Below are positions 33,913-43,061 of a DNA stretch of 64,000 nucleotides, one piece after another. Within the stretch, counting starts at the first letter, position 1, and the number at the start of each line of letters is the position of its first letter. Under the pieces are notes generated by a model, which saw only the letters and a list, made by a program, of their open reading frames with translations, had not been told where the DNA came from and did no database searches. The stretch spans positions 98,185-162,184 of the forward strand of contig NZ_PNQZ01000070.1 of assembly GCF_003994335.1 (NCBI RefSeq), written 5' to 3'. A program made the translations under genes and the position numbers. The DNA comes from Asaia sp. W19. GTDB lineage: Bacteria; Pseudomonadota; Alphaproteobacteria; Acetobacterales; Acetobacteraceae.

Positions 33913-35283
33913 ATGACCTCCTTTCGCTTTCTGCACGCGGCCGATCTCCACCTGGATAGCCCACTCAGGGGGCTGACGCGGCATGACGATTTATCCATCG
34001 ACCGTATTCGCTCTGCCTCACGCCGGGCGCTTGATCGTCTGGTGCAGACGGCCATCGATGAAAAGGTGGCCTTCGTGGTGATTGCGGGCGACCTCTATGA
34101 CGGCAACTGGAAGACGATCAGCACAGGCCGCTATATGGCCTCGGCCCTGGGGCGCCTTCTGGCGCAGGGTATTCGTGTCTTCCTGCTTCAGGGCAATCAC
34201 GATGCGGCCTCGGTCCTGACACGCGACCTTCCGCTCCCCGCAGGTATCGACCGTTTCCCGTCGCAGAAGCCGGGCAGTTTCCTGCTGGACGATCTGGGGG
34301 TCGCCCTGCACGGGCAGAGCTTCGCGAACCGTCACGTACCCCAGGACATGACACCGTCCTACCCGTCACCGGTGCCGGACTATTTCAATATCGGCGTGCT
34401 GCACACCTCGCTCTCCGGGCATGGCCAGCACGAGACCTACGCCCCCTGCACCGTAGAAGGGCTCCGCGCCAGGAACTATGATTACTGGGCCCTTGGCCAT
34501 GTCCATGAGCGCATGATCCTGCGTGACGGCACACCCATCGTCTATCCCGGCGTGCTTCAGGGGCGACATATCCATGAAACGGGGGAAAAAGGCGTCATTC
34601 TCGTATCCGTGAGGGACAGGGTAATCGACTCCATTACACCCGTACCCTGTGATGTTGTGCGCTGGCAGCAGGCGCATCAGGACTGCAGCGGCCTTGAAAC
34701 CGAGGCCGCGCTTCATGACCGGATCGCAGCGCTTTTTCGTCAGATCGCGCAGGAACAGGAAGGCCATCTCTGTGTGACGCGCCTGACGCTCGTGGGTGAG
34801 ACCGTCCTTCATGATCGTTTGTCACGACAAGGGCCCTCGCTGCGGGAAGCGGTCCAGCATCTGGCAACGCTGAGCGGCGGCGATATCGAGCTCGAAAAAC
34901 TCGTTGTCGCGACCACCCTACCGGGCAAGAGCGCGCAGGAAGCCCCCTCCCTGCCGGATGCAGGAAGCGAAAATTTCTCCCTGGGGCCGTTGCTGCAGGA
35001 GGCGAGCCGGGACGAAGATTTTCTGGTATCGCTCGGGAGCGATCTCGATCTTTGCCTCAAGACGCTCAATCTGGGCGAAATCGCCCCGGACTCCCTCCTC
35101 ACACGCATAAACGACCGGGACTGGGGCGCGATTCTGCCCGAATTGACCGGGAGACTCGGCGTGAGACTCGGCGCGAGGCTCGGCCCAGAACCGCCTGCGC
35201 AGTCTCAGATCCCGTCAGTTCCTGTTTCGACACCCCAACGCCGGAATACGTCTGCGCCGGGGGCTGAGGGAGAAGCGCCATGA
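33913..35283 (+). CDS. DNA repair exonuclease, metallophosphatase (YhaO/SbcD-like)
   Basis: 456 residues. Calcineurin-type phosphoesterase motifs in order: HAADLHLDSPL (I), AGDLYDGN (II), LQGNHDAAS (III), VLHTSL (IV) and ALGHVHERM (V). Residues after about 270 form the family's C-terminal extension. It ends with a short VRLGARLG tandem (bases about 35150-35187). This is the nuclease half of an SbcDC-like pair; its ATPase partner overlaps its stop by 4 bases (ATGA 35280-35283). Bacillus YhaO/YhaN is the closest named pair. Likely processes DNA ends or hairpins. Confidence 0.87.
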   Translation: MTSFRFLHAADLHLDSPLRGLTRHDDLSIDRIRSASRRALDRLVQTAIDEKVAFVVIAGDLYDGNWKTISTGRYMASALGRLLAQGIRVFLLQGNHDAASVLTRDLPLPAGIDRFPSQKPGSFLLDDLGVALHGQSFANRHVPQDMTPSYPSPVPDYFNIGVLHTSLSGHGQHETYAPCTVEGLRARNYDYWALGHVHERMILRDGTPIVYPGVLQGRHIHETGEKGVILVSVRDRVIDSITPVPCDVVRWQQAHQDCSGLETEAALHDRIAALFRQIAQEQEGHLCVTRLTLVGETVLHDRLSRQGPSLREAVQHLATLSGGDIELEKLVVATTLPGKSAQEAPSLPDAGSENFSLGPLLQEASRDEDFLVSLGSDLDLCLKTLNLGEIAPDSLLTRINDRDWGAILPELTGRLGVRLGARLGPEPPAQSQIPSVPVSTPQRRNTSAPGAEGEAP

Positions 35284-38200
35284 GATTCGCCTCTCTCAAC
35301 CTCATACGCTACGGCGGCTTTTCCGAGCGTTCTTATGTATTCGACTCCCCATCGCAGGATCTGCAGCTTTTCCACGGCGCGAATGAAGCCGGTAAATCGA
35401 CCACGCTCTCGGCGGTTGGCGATCTGCTCTACGGCTTTCCGAACCTCAAGGCACAGGATTGGCGCTTCGATGCCGCTCAACTGCGCGTCGGTGCCTGTGT
35501 CGAACAGGACGGCGAGCAGTTGAGCATGATCCGCAAGCGTGGACGTAGCCAGACGCTTTTGGCTGAGGATGACGCGACCCCTCTTGATGAGAACCGCCTG
35601 CTGCGCTGGTTGGGCGGGGTGGATCGCGCCGCCTTCGAGCGCATGTGGAGTCTCGATCATCAGCGCCTGCGCCTGGGGGGCGAGTCCATGGCGCGGTTCG
35701 AAGGCGATCTGGGCCAGCAATTACTGGCTGCGGGGTTCGGGCTGGAAAATGTCCAGACCGTGCTTGATGCGCTTGAGGCAGAGGCTGGAGCGCTCTGGAA
35801 AAGGAACGGCCGCGGTACGCGGCTGAATGATCTGCGCAATCGTCTGGCCGATGCACGCTCCCGCCTGACAAAGGCCGAGAAAGAACGCGATGACTGGGCG
35901 CGCCTGACGTGTGAGGCGCGAGCACTGGAAGAGCAGAACGGCGCTGTCGAAGACGCTCTTGCAACCATGCTCGGCGAACGTGCCCGATTGGAGCGTCTCA
36001 GGCGTATTCGCAATGATCTTTTGCGGCTAGGCAGGCTCGATGAAACGCTTGCTTCACGCCCCGCTCTACGTTTCACCGTTGACGAACAGAATCGTTTTTC
36101 GGCCTTCCTGAGAAACTGGACTGAAGCTGGCCAGAAGGTGGCTGAAGCCGAGCGTTTCCACGAGGGATTGCTGGCCCTGCGCGCCGGATGTCAGCCCGAT
36201 CTGGCGCTTCTTGCACAGCAGGAGACGATTCTCTCCTTCAGGGCCCGCTTTGACGCCCTAGCGAGCAGCCGGAACGAGCAGGATGACGTGGCCGCCCTCG
36301 ATACGCTCCAGGCCCGCCTTCTGGCAGCGGGGCAGGAGGGCAACCCCCAGGACATTCTCGCCCGCCTTCCCGACGAGACGCTTCTGGCGCGTCTGCTGCC
36401 GCTTGCCCAGGAACATGCCGCCCTGAGCCAGCGCGAAGCCGCGTGGCGCCGCGATGACGAAGCGGCGAGAGAAAGACTCGCCGTTGCAGAAGCCCGGATA
36501 GGGTCGGACGAGACGCTGCCCCTGCGGCCGCTCCAGGTTGCGCTGCAACAGGCCGAGGCACTGGGCGATCTGGATGCGAGCCTCATCGCTCTCGAGCGCA
36601 GAATCGCTGAGGCCGAGCGTCATGAAGCGCAAACCCTGCGTGATTTGCTTCCCTGGAAGGGTGATGCCGAGGCCCTCGGGACCATGGCTGTCCCCGATCA
36701 GGACTTCCTTTCGGAGCGTCGCGATACCTGGCGCGTGCGCGAAAAGGAACTGGCCGACACAGAAATCGAGCGACGCACCCTATCCGAGGAGGCGGAACGC
36801 CTCGCCCTGGACAAGGCGCAGCTCGAACAACGCGACGTCGTATCGCGAGCCGCACTCGATCAGGCGCGCATGGAACGCGATCGCCTCTTCGCACAGTGTT
36901 TCGCATCGTCCGAGATGCATCTTGCATCAGAAGAGGTTCGAGAAATCTTCCTTCAGGCGCAGCACCATGCCGATCATCTGGCAGACCGCAGGTACGAGGC
37001 GGCTGAAGACTCTGCCCGCCTGACGCAGATCGATCTGGCGCTTGAACGCAATGCCCTGCGTCACACACAGACTCAGGCGCGCCTCGCCGGGCTGGCCTCT
37101 GCCCATCGGGCAGCAATGCAGGAATTCGCGGTCGAGCAGACACGCCGCGGCCTTCCAGTGCTTTCCCCAGATCGCCTGCCGTCCTGGCTGACCCTGCGGC
37201 AACAGGCACTGGACGCCGCCTGTGCCCTCGCAGGCCTGCGTGACGAGCATGCAAGAATGCGCGCTCGTCGTGAAACGGCCATTGCCGCCCTTGGCGCGCT
37301 TACGCAGGATGGGACGCCAGCCCCGAAGGCATTCAGCCCGAATCTGGCCGAGACGCTGATCGAAGCGAGAGAGCGCCTGCGCGAGAGGGAACAGCAGGCC
37401 GAACGACTGGCCGAACGGGCCCAGGAGTTCGAACTGGCGCGGCGCAGTGTCGAGGCCGAGCATCGCAAGGGGGCGTCGATCGCCGCCACACGAGCGATCC
37501 TTCAGGAAAGCTGGAGCACGCTCCTGCCCGAAACGCCGATCTGGTCGCCCGAAGCCGTGCAAGACCTGCGTCAGAACCGGCGTGACGCCGCAGCCCTTCA
37601 GTCAGGGCGCGACACCCTGTTCGCGCGGCGCGAGGCGCTTGCGACACTCGACAAGGAATTTCGGGACTTCACGGCCCTGCTGGGCAAGGCAGAGTCACTC
37701 GCCCCTCTGCCTTGCCCGCAGGCTCTGGCAGGTCTGGTCGACGCCCTCATCAGGGCGCGCAGTGATAAGGATCAGGCCGACCAGCAGGATGCGCGCCTGA
37801 AGGAAAGTGCCGCAGCGCAGGATCGGGCTCGGAACGCCCTCAATGACGCCACGGCGCTTTTTGCCCCCTATGCGGCCCGGCTGGGGTTCGACGAGATCGA
37901 CAGCATGAGAGTCGCGCTTGAGGCAGAAATGGCCCATCAGCGCACGCTTGACGAAAGGAAAAGGCTCGAGCGCCAGATCCTCGAACAGGCTGATGGCCTC
38001 TCGCTCGATGCCCTCCAGGAACAGGCACGCGCCATGGAACCGGCTGCGCTCGATGCGCGCCTCGCCGCGCTCGATGCCGAACAAAAGACACTGGAACAGC
38101 AGCGCAACACGGCGCTGCAGCGTGGGGGAGAGATCCGCCAGTCCCTCCATGATATCGAAAAGGCGGAGGGCGCGCTCGAAGCGGCCTTCGACATCGAATC

Positions 38201-38711
38201 CTGCCGTGTCGAGATGGCCGAGGCAGCCGAGCAGTGGGCCGAGGCGCGTATCCAGACGCTCCTCCTGAACCAAGTGGCGCGCCGTCAGCGTCTCGAGAAC
38301 ACCAATCCCCTCCTGCAGGCAGCAGAAGCACTTTTCACATCTCTGACCTGCGGCCGGTATCAGAAGCTGGTGATCGCAGATGATGGCAAGGGGCCTGAAC
38401 TCGCAGCGCTCACGGAAGCCGCCCTGTCCCAGGACGAGAAATTCATCCGCCCCGCTGCCATGAGCGAAGGAACGCGCGACCAGCTATTCCTCAGCCTGCG
38501 CCTGGCTGCGCTCGAACAGGCCCGTGCGCGGGGCGTGACCCTGCCGTTCCTCGCCGATGATCTGTTCATCACTTTCGACGAACAACGCGCCGAAGCGGGT
38601 TTTGCCACGCTCTCCCGAATTGCGTCGCGTCATCAGGTCCTTTTTTTCACCCATCACGCCCATCTTGCTGATCTTGCCGAGAAATTTGGTGCCGCGAGAC
38701 ACAGCGTATAA
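35280..38711 (+). CDS. SMC/SbcC-like ATPase, YhaN family
   Basis: 1143 residues. Walker A is GANEAGKSTT (about 34-43), then the family block YGFPNLKAQDWRF and QLLAAGFGLENV. A very long Arg/Glu/Ala-rich coiled-coil region (about 170-980) is interrupted by a hinge-like middle. The ABC signature is MSEGTRDQLFLSLRLA and Walker B is LPFLADDLFITFDEQ near the C-terminus. It is the ATPase partner of the upstream metallo-nuclease and is translationally coupled to it. By analogy to SbcC/Rad50 it would tether and open DNA ends; the YhaN branch is little studied. Confidence 0.88.
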   Translation: MRFASLNLIRYGGFSERSYVFDSPSQDLQLFHGANEAGKSTTLSAVGDLLYGFPNLKAQDWRFDAAQLRVGACVEQDGEQLSMIRKRGRSQTLLAEDDATPLDENRLLRWLGGVDRAAFERMWSLDHQRLRLGGESMARFEGDLGQQLLAAGFGLENVQTVLDALEAEAGALWKRNGRGTRLNDLRNRLADARSRLTKAEKERDDWARLTCEARALEEQNGAVEDALATMLGERARLERLRRIRNDLLRLGRLDETLASRPALRFTVDEQNRFSAFLRNWTEAGQKVAEAERFHEGLLALRAGCQPDLALLAQQETILSFRARFDALASSRNEQDDVAALDTLQARLLAAGQEGNPQDILARLPDETLLARLLPLAQEHAALSQREAAWRRDDEAARERLAVAEARIGSDETLPLRPLQVALQQAEALGDLDASLIALERRIAEAERHEAQTLRDLLPWKGDAEALGTMAVPDQDFLSERRDTWRVREKELADTEIERRTLSEEAERLALDKAQLEQRDVVSRAALDQARMERDRLFAQCFASSEMHLASEEVREIFLQAQHHADHLADRRYEAAEDSARLTQIDLALERNALRHTQTQARLAGLASAHRAAMQEFAVEQTRRGLPVLSPDRLPSWLTLRQQALDAACALAGLRDEHARMRARRETAIAALGALTQDGTPAPKAFSPNLAETLIEARERLREREQQAERLAERAQEFELARRSVEAEHRKGASIAATRAILQESWSTLLPETPIWSPEAVQDLRQNRRDAAALQSGRDTLFARREALATLDKEFRDFTALLGKAESLAPLPCPQALAGLVDALIRARSDKDQADQQDARLKESAAAQDRARNALNDATALFAPYAARLGFDEIDSMRVALEAEMAHQRTLDERKRLERQILEQADGLSLDALQEQARAMEPAALDARLAALDAEQKTLEQQRNTALQRGGEIRQSLHDIEKAEGALEAAFDIESCRVEMAEAAEQWAEARIQTLLLNQVARRQRLENTNPLLQAAEALFTSLTCGRYQKLVIADDGKGPELAALTEAALSQDEKFIRPAAMSEGTRDQLFLSLRLAALEQARARGVTLPFLADDLFITFDEQRAEAGFATLSRIASRHQVLFFTHHAHLADLAEKFGAARHSV

Positions 38712-38721
38712 AGTTCGATTC

Positions 38722-39591
38722 ATGAATTATCAGACGATCTTCATCACCGGTGCGGCCTCAGGTCTTGGCCGTGCTCTAGCTCTGGCGCTCTCGGGACCGG
38801 GGCGTCATCTCTATCTGGCCGATTGCAATGCCACAGGACTTGAGGCGACGCGCGCCGGATGCCACGAAAAGGGCGCGACGGCGCGCACCACATGTCTGGA
38901 CGTGACCGATCAGGAGGCCATGACGCGCTGGTGTACCCAGGACGCCGACAGGGCGATCGATCTTCTGCTGGCTTGCGCCGGGGTAACGGGCGGGGTCGAT
39001 GCCCTCGATAAGGAACAGGCCGCTTTTGAGAGCCCTGAGCAGATACGGCGCATGATGGCGGTCAATCTGGATGGCGCACTCAATGCCATCCTGCCGGTCA
39101 TGGAACGCATGCGTAGCCAACCGCTTCAAAAGTCGGGACGGCTTTCACGCCACAGGGGGCAGATCTGCGCCATCGCCTCGGTGGCAGGGCTTGTTTCCTA
39201 TCCTGGCACGCCCTCCTACTCAGCCTCCAAAGCCGCACTCGACCGGTTTCTGGTAGCGAGCGGCGCCTATAGCCGTCGGGCGGGAATCCATCTCTCGAGC
39301 GTATGTTGCAGCTTCGTCGCCACGCCCATGGTGGCTCAGAACCGTTTCCCGATGCCCGGCCTGATGAATGTCGAGGATGCGACCGCTCATATTTTGCGCG
39401 GCCTCGTGCGCCGCAAGAGACGGATCATCTTTCCGTCGTGGCTGGTGCTGGGCTCGCGCTTCATGGATGTGCTGCCCATACGTCTTGCAGAATTCTATTA
39501 CACACGCCAGCCGACAGGCCGCCCCGGTTCCATGCCGGGTGTGGACACACCCGGCTGCAAGGATCAACCTGAGCAGGCTCCCCGCACCTGA
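38722..39591 (+). CDS. Short-chain dehydrogenase/reductase
   Basis: 289 residues. Motifs: TGAASGLG (residues 9-16), an LLACAGVTGG in place of NNAG, catalytic Ser in IASVAGLVS, and YSASK. Contains a 'KSGRLSRHRG' insertion before the Ser strand and a C-terminal extension with PIRLAEFYYTR. Substrate unknown. The start is ATG 38722, 10 bases after the YhaN stop, so the gene may be read from the same transcript despite an unrelated function; its ribosome site is weak. The upstream open frame inside yhaN is not used. Confidence 0.82.
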   Translation: MNYQTIFITGAASGLGRALALALSGPGRHLYLADCNATGLEATRAGCHEKGATARTTCLDVTDQEAMTRWCTQDADRAIDLLLACAGVTGGVDALDKEQAAFESPEQIRRMMAVNLDGALNAILPVMERMRSQPLQKSGRLSRHRGQICAIASVAGLVSYPGTPSYSASKAALDRFLVASGAYSRRAGIHLSSVCCSFVATPMVAQNRFPMPGLMNVEDATAHILRGLVRRKRRIIFPSWLVLGSRFMDVLPIRLAEFYYTRQPTGRPGSMPGVDTPGCKDQPEQAPRT

Positions 39592-39717
39592 CCCTGTGCG
39601 GCCTCGTAGGGTCATATGCGCGCCAGGGGCGATGCGATTGTGACAAGATGACGAAAAGATAATCGCCGCGCTTTTCGGTGCGCAGTATTTCGACGAAATC
39701 TTTGCTATGAAGTCGAA

Positions 39718-42700
39718 ATGAATTTCTGTCGTCTCTTCATCATGCGTCCCGTGGCGACGATTCTGCTCGCCCTCTCGCTGCTTGCGGCAGGGGCAATCTG
39801 CTACCCGCTCATGCCTGTCGCCAGCCTGCCCGATATTGGCTCCTCGACCATCAATGTCGAGATCGAACAGCCAGGCGCGAGCCCGGAGCAGATGGTCAGT
39901 TCCGTCACTACGCCGCTGGAGCGCTATCTCGGCCAGATTGCCGGGGTGAAGCAGATCGAATCAGACAGCGAAAACAGCTTTGCCTATATCCGCATCGACT
40001 TCGTGGAATCGCGGAATATCGATGGGGCCCTCCGCGACGTCCAGGCGGCGCTCCGGGCGGCGCGGGCCGACCTGCCCCAGGGAACACTCGACCGCGATCC
40101 CTATGCCTATAAGGAAGATCCCACCTCACAACCGGTCTATCTGCTGTCTTTGACCTCGGATGTGATGACGCTCCCCAAGCTGTTCGATCTGGCACAGGTC
40201 CGGGTCAAGCCGCTCCTGGCACAGATCAAAGGCGTGGGCCACGTCCAGGCCGTAGGGTCCTCGGACCCCGCCGTACGCGTGGATGTCAATCCGTACGCCC
40301 TCTACAAATGGGGTGTGGGCTTTGAAGACGTGCGCCAGGCGCTCGCCTCGGCCAATGCCAACACGCCCAAGGGGTTCATCGACTCCGGCGGCCAGCGCAT
40401 GATGCTCGAGACAAATGACCAGGCCGAAAAGGCGGCGCAATACCGCGACCTGATCATTGGCTATCGCAACAATATCAATCCTATCAAACTGTCCTCTGTC
40501 GCCACGGTGAATGACAGCGTTCAGGATCTGTATCAGGCCGGGTATTTCAACAACAAGCCTGCCATCACCCTCATCGTGCGGGGCCAGCCCAAGGCCAATA
40601 CGGTCAAGATCGTCGATGCCGTTAAGGAACGCATGGCCACGCTTCGGGCCGTCCTGCCCCCCGGTGTGGAGATGGATACAGCCATCGACCTTTCGTCGAG
40701 CATACGCGCCTCGATGGACGACACGCAGCTCACTCTGGCTATCTCGATCATTCTGGTGATCGGCGTCATTCTGGTCTTCCTGCGCCGCCTGCGCTCGACC
40801 ATCATCCCCGCCGTGACGGTGCCCATCGCGCTCGTGGGTACCATTGCCGTCATGAAATGGCAGCATTTCACCCTCGATATCATGTCGCTCATGGCACTCA
40901 CCATTTCGGTCGGTTTCGTGGTGGACGATGCCATCGTGGTGCTCGAGAACATTGCCCGACACATGGAGTCGGGCATGGACCGCATGAGCGCCAGCCTGCG
41001 CGGCTCCTCCGAAATCGGCTTTACGGTGCTCTCCATCACCGCCTCGCTGATCGCCGTGTTCATCCCCCTCCTGTTCATCCCCGGGCAGGTCGGGGCGATC
41101 TTTTACGAATTTTCGATGACCATCGTGTCGGCGCTGCTCATTTCGCTCGTGCTCTCGCTCACCCTCACCCCCATGATGTGCGCCTACTGGCTGGATGTGG
41201 AACATGAGAAGCCGGAGGGTCATCGGCTGAGCGACCGGGTCATTCGCGTGATCGATTTCGTACTCGACGGGATCATCGCGCTCTACGGACGTACGCTGCG
41301 CGTCGCCCTGCGCCATCACGTCCTGACCTTTCTCACGCTGCCGCTCAGCTTCATCGTCCTGGTGGCCTCGATCGTACTCATGCCCAAGACAGGGGTGCCG
41401 GCACAGGATATCGCGCTCGTCGGCGGGTCGATCAGCGGTGACGACACCATGTCGTTCAGCGAAATCACTAGGCGCATCCACTATGTTGGTGCGGTGATGA
41501 AGGCCGATCCCGATGTGCTCTCGGTCACGAGCTGGAACAACAGCAGCAGTGACGGCCAGCTTTTTGCCCGTCTGAGCGACAAGCGCAGCAGAACACGCAC
41601 CGATAACCAGATCGTGGACAGCATTCGCAAGAAGCTGGGCGACATGCCGGGGCTGCGTACCTCCTTCTTTTCGGCAGGCGACCCCAATGGCGGGGGTGGC
41701 CAGCATCGCAGTGGCGCCTTCCGCTATGTGCTGCGAGATCAGGATGTCGCCGAGCTCAAGCTCTGGGTGCCGCGTCTGGTAGCGCGTCTGCGCAAAGAGA
41801 AGATGATGACCTCGGTCACGACCAATATCGAAGGTCATGGTGCCTCGGTCCATGTCAAGCTTCGCCGCGATACCGAGGCACGCTATCTGGTTACCCCGCA
41901 GCTCGTCGGCAATGTGCTCTATGACGCCTATGGCCAGACCGTGGCGTCACGCATCCATACCGAGATCACGACCCATTCCGTGGTCATGGAAGTTGCCCGC
42001 GCCTATCGCGAATCACCGGAGGTCCTGCGCAACACCTGGATCTCCACCGCCTCGGGCACACCGGCTGGCGCCGTGCGGTCCAATCAGATTCGTGTACGGG
42101 CCGATAACAGCGCCACCGCCTCTACCGCCACCCAGCTCAGTCAGGCCTCGCTCCGAAACGCTATTGCCAACCAGATCACGGGCAATAACTCAAACGGCTC
42201 GGCCGTGGCGTCCTCGGTCGAGACCATGATTCCGCTGATCAATGTAGCCGATCTGTCGATGGAGCCAACCCCGATGGAAATCGACCATCAGGATGGCATG
42301 ACCTCCACCGCCATCAGCTTCGATCTCGTCGAGGGCAAGACCTATGAGGATGCCCGCAAGCTGATCGAGCAGACGCTGCAGGACATGGGCGCGCCGCCCG
42401 GTCTGGGAGGCGAGTTCTCCGGGCTGGCCGGTGAGACGAAGGATATGCTCATCAATGAGCTTCTTGCTTTCGTGGCGGCCCTGTTTGCCATGTATATCGT
42501 GCTGGGCGTGCTCTATGAGAGTCTGATCCATCCCTTCACCATTCTCTCCACACTGCCCTCCGCCGGGATCGGCGCCATTCTGGGCCTGTGGATCGGCGGA
42601 GAGTCCTTCAGTCTCATTGCCATGATCGGCATGATCCTGCTCACCGGCATCGTGAAGAAGAACGCGATTCTGATGATCGATTTCGCGCTCTATGCCGAGA

Positions 42701-43053
42701 AAGAGCTGGGCCATACACCGCGCGAAGCCATCTATGAGGCCTGCCTCACGCGCTTCCGGCCCATTCTCATGACCACCCTGGCTGCGGCGCTAGGGGCCGT
42801 ACCACTCATGACCGGTCACGGTTATGGCTCCGAGATGCGTCGCCCGTTGGGTATCGCGATCGTGGGAGGGATGCTCATCAGCCAGCTGCTCACGCTCTAT
42901 ACGACCCCGATCGTCTATCTCTATATGGATGCCATTGGCCGCTTCGGCACGCGACTCTGGCACCGGGTCTTCCCCGTGCGCCAGCCGGACCGTACCGGTA
43001 CGCACCCCAACTCTCCCCCTTCGGGCTCCGCGCCCCTGACGACCCAATCTTAA
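39718..43053 (+). CDS. RND efflux permease, HAE1 type (MdtB/AcrB-like)
   Basis: 1111 residues, the inner-membrane pump of a tripartite efflux system. N-terminal FIMRPVATILLALSLLAAGAICY helix, large porter domain, then SVGFVVDDAIVVLENIARHME (proton-relay TM4 with paired Asp), the TM5-6 part, a second porter domain and a C-terminal TM block with GMILLTGIVKKNAILMIDFA. About 60 residues longer than AcrB. No periplasmic adaptor or outer-membrane channel gene flanks it within the window, so it must use partners elsewhere or these were lost. The start at ATG 39718 is supported by the MNFCRLFI...RPV N-terminus. Eight bases separate it from the S9 peptidase. Confidence 0.9.
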   Translation: MNFCRLFIMRPVATILLALSLLAAGAICYPLMPVASLPDIGSSTINVEIEQPGASPEQMVSSVTTPLERYLGQIAGVKQIESDSENSFAYIRIDFVESRNIDGALRDVQAALRAARADLPQGTLDRDPYAYKEDPTSQPVYLLSLTSDVMTLPKLFDLAQVRVKPLLAQIKGVGHVQAVGSSDPAVRVDVNPYALYKWGVGFEDVRQALASANANTPKGFIDSGGQRMMLETNDQAEKAAQYRDLIIGYRNNINPIKLSSVATVNDSVQDLYQAGYFNNKPAITLIVRGQPKANTVKIVDAVKERMATLRAVLPPGVEMDTAIDLSSSIRASMDDTQLTLAISIILVIGVILVFLRRLRSTIIPAVTVPIALVGTIAVMKWQHFTLDIMSLMALTISVGFVVDDAIVVLENIARHMESGMDRMSASLRGSSEIGFTVLSITASLIAVFIPLLFIPGQVGAIFYEFSMTIVSALLISLVLSLTLTPMMCAYWLDVEHEKPEGHRLSDRVIRVIDFVLDGIIALYGRTLRVALRHHVLTFLTLPLSFIVLVASIVLMPKTGVPAQDIALVGGSISGDDTMSFSEITRRIHYVGAVMKADPDVLSVTSWNNSSSDGQLFARLSDKRSRTRTDNQIVDSIRKKLGDMPGLRTSFFSAGDPNGGGGQHRSGAFRYVLRDQDVAELKLWVPRLVARLRKEKMMTSVTTNIEGHGASVHVKLRRDTEARYLVTPQLVGNVLYDAYGQTVASRIHTEITTHSVVMEVARAYRESPEVLRNTWISTASGTPAGAVRSNQIRVRADNSATASTATQLSQASLRNAIANQITGNNSNGSAVASSVETMIPLINVADLSMEPTPMEIDHQDGMTSTAISFDLVEGKTYEDARKLIEQTLQDMGAPPGLGGEFSGLAGETKDMLINELLAFVAALFAMYIVLGVLYESLIHPFTILSTLPSAGIGAILGLWIGGESFSLIAMIGMILLTGIVKKNAILMIDFALYAEKELGHTPREAIYEACLTRFRPILMTTLAAALGAVPLMTGHGYGSEMRRPLGIAIVGGMLISQLLTLYTTPIVYLYMDAIGRFGTRLWHRVFPVRQPDRTGTHPNSPPSGSAPLTTQS

Positions 43054-43061
43054 GGCCGGTC

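Noticed and set aside
40126..41853. Minus-strand open frame of 575 codons inside the RND permease gene
   Set aside because: Antisense shadow of an intact, motif-rich RND gene; His/Asp/Gly-rich composition of low complexity and no domain.
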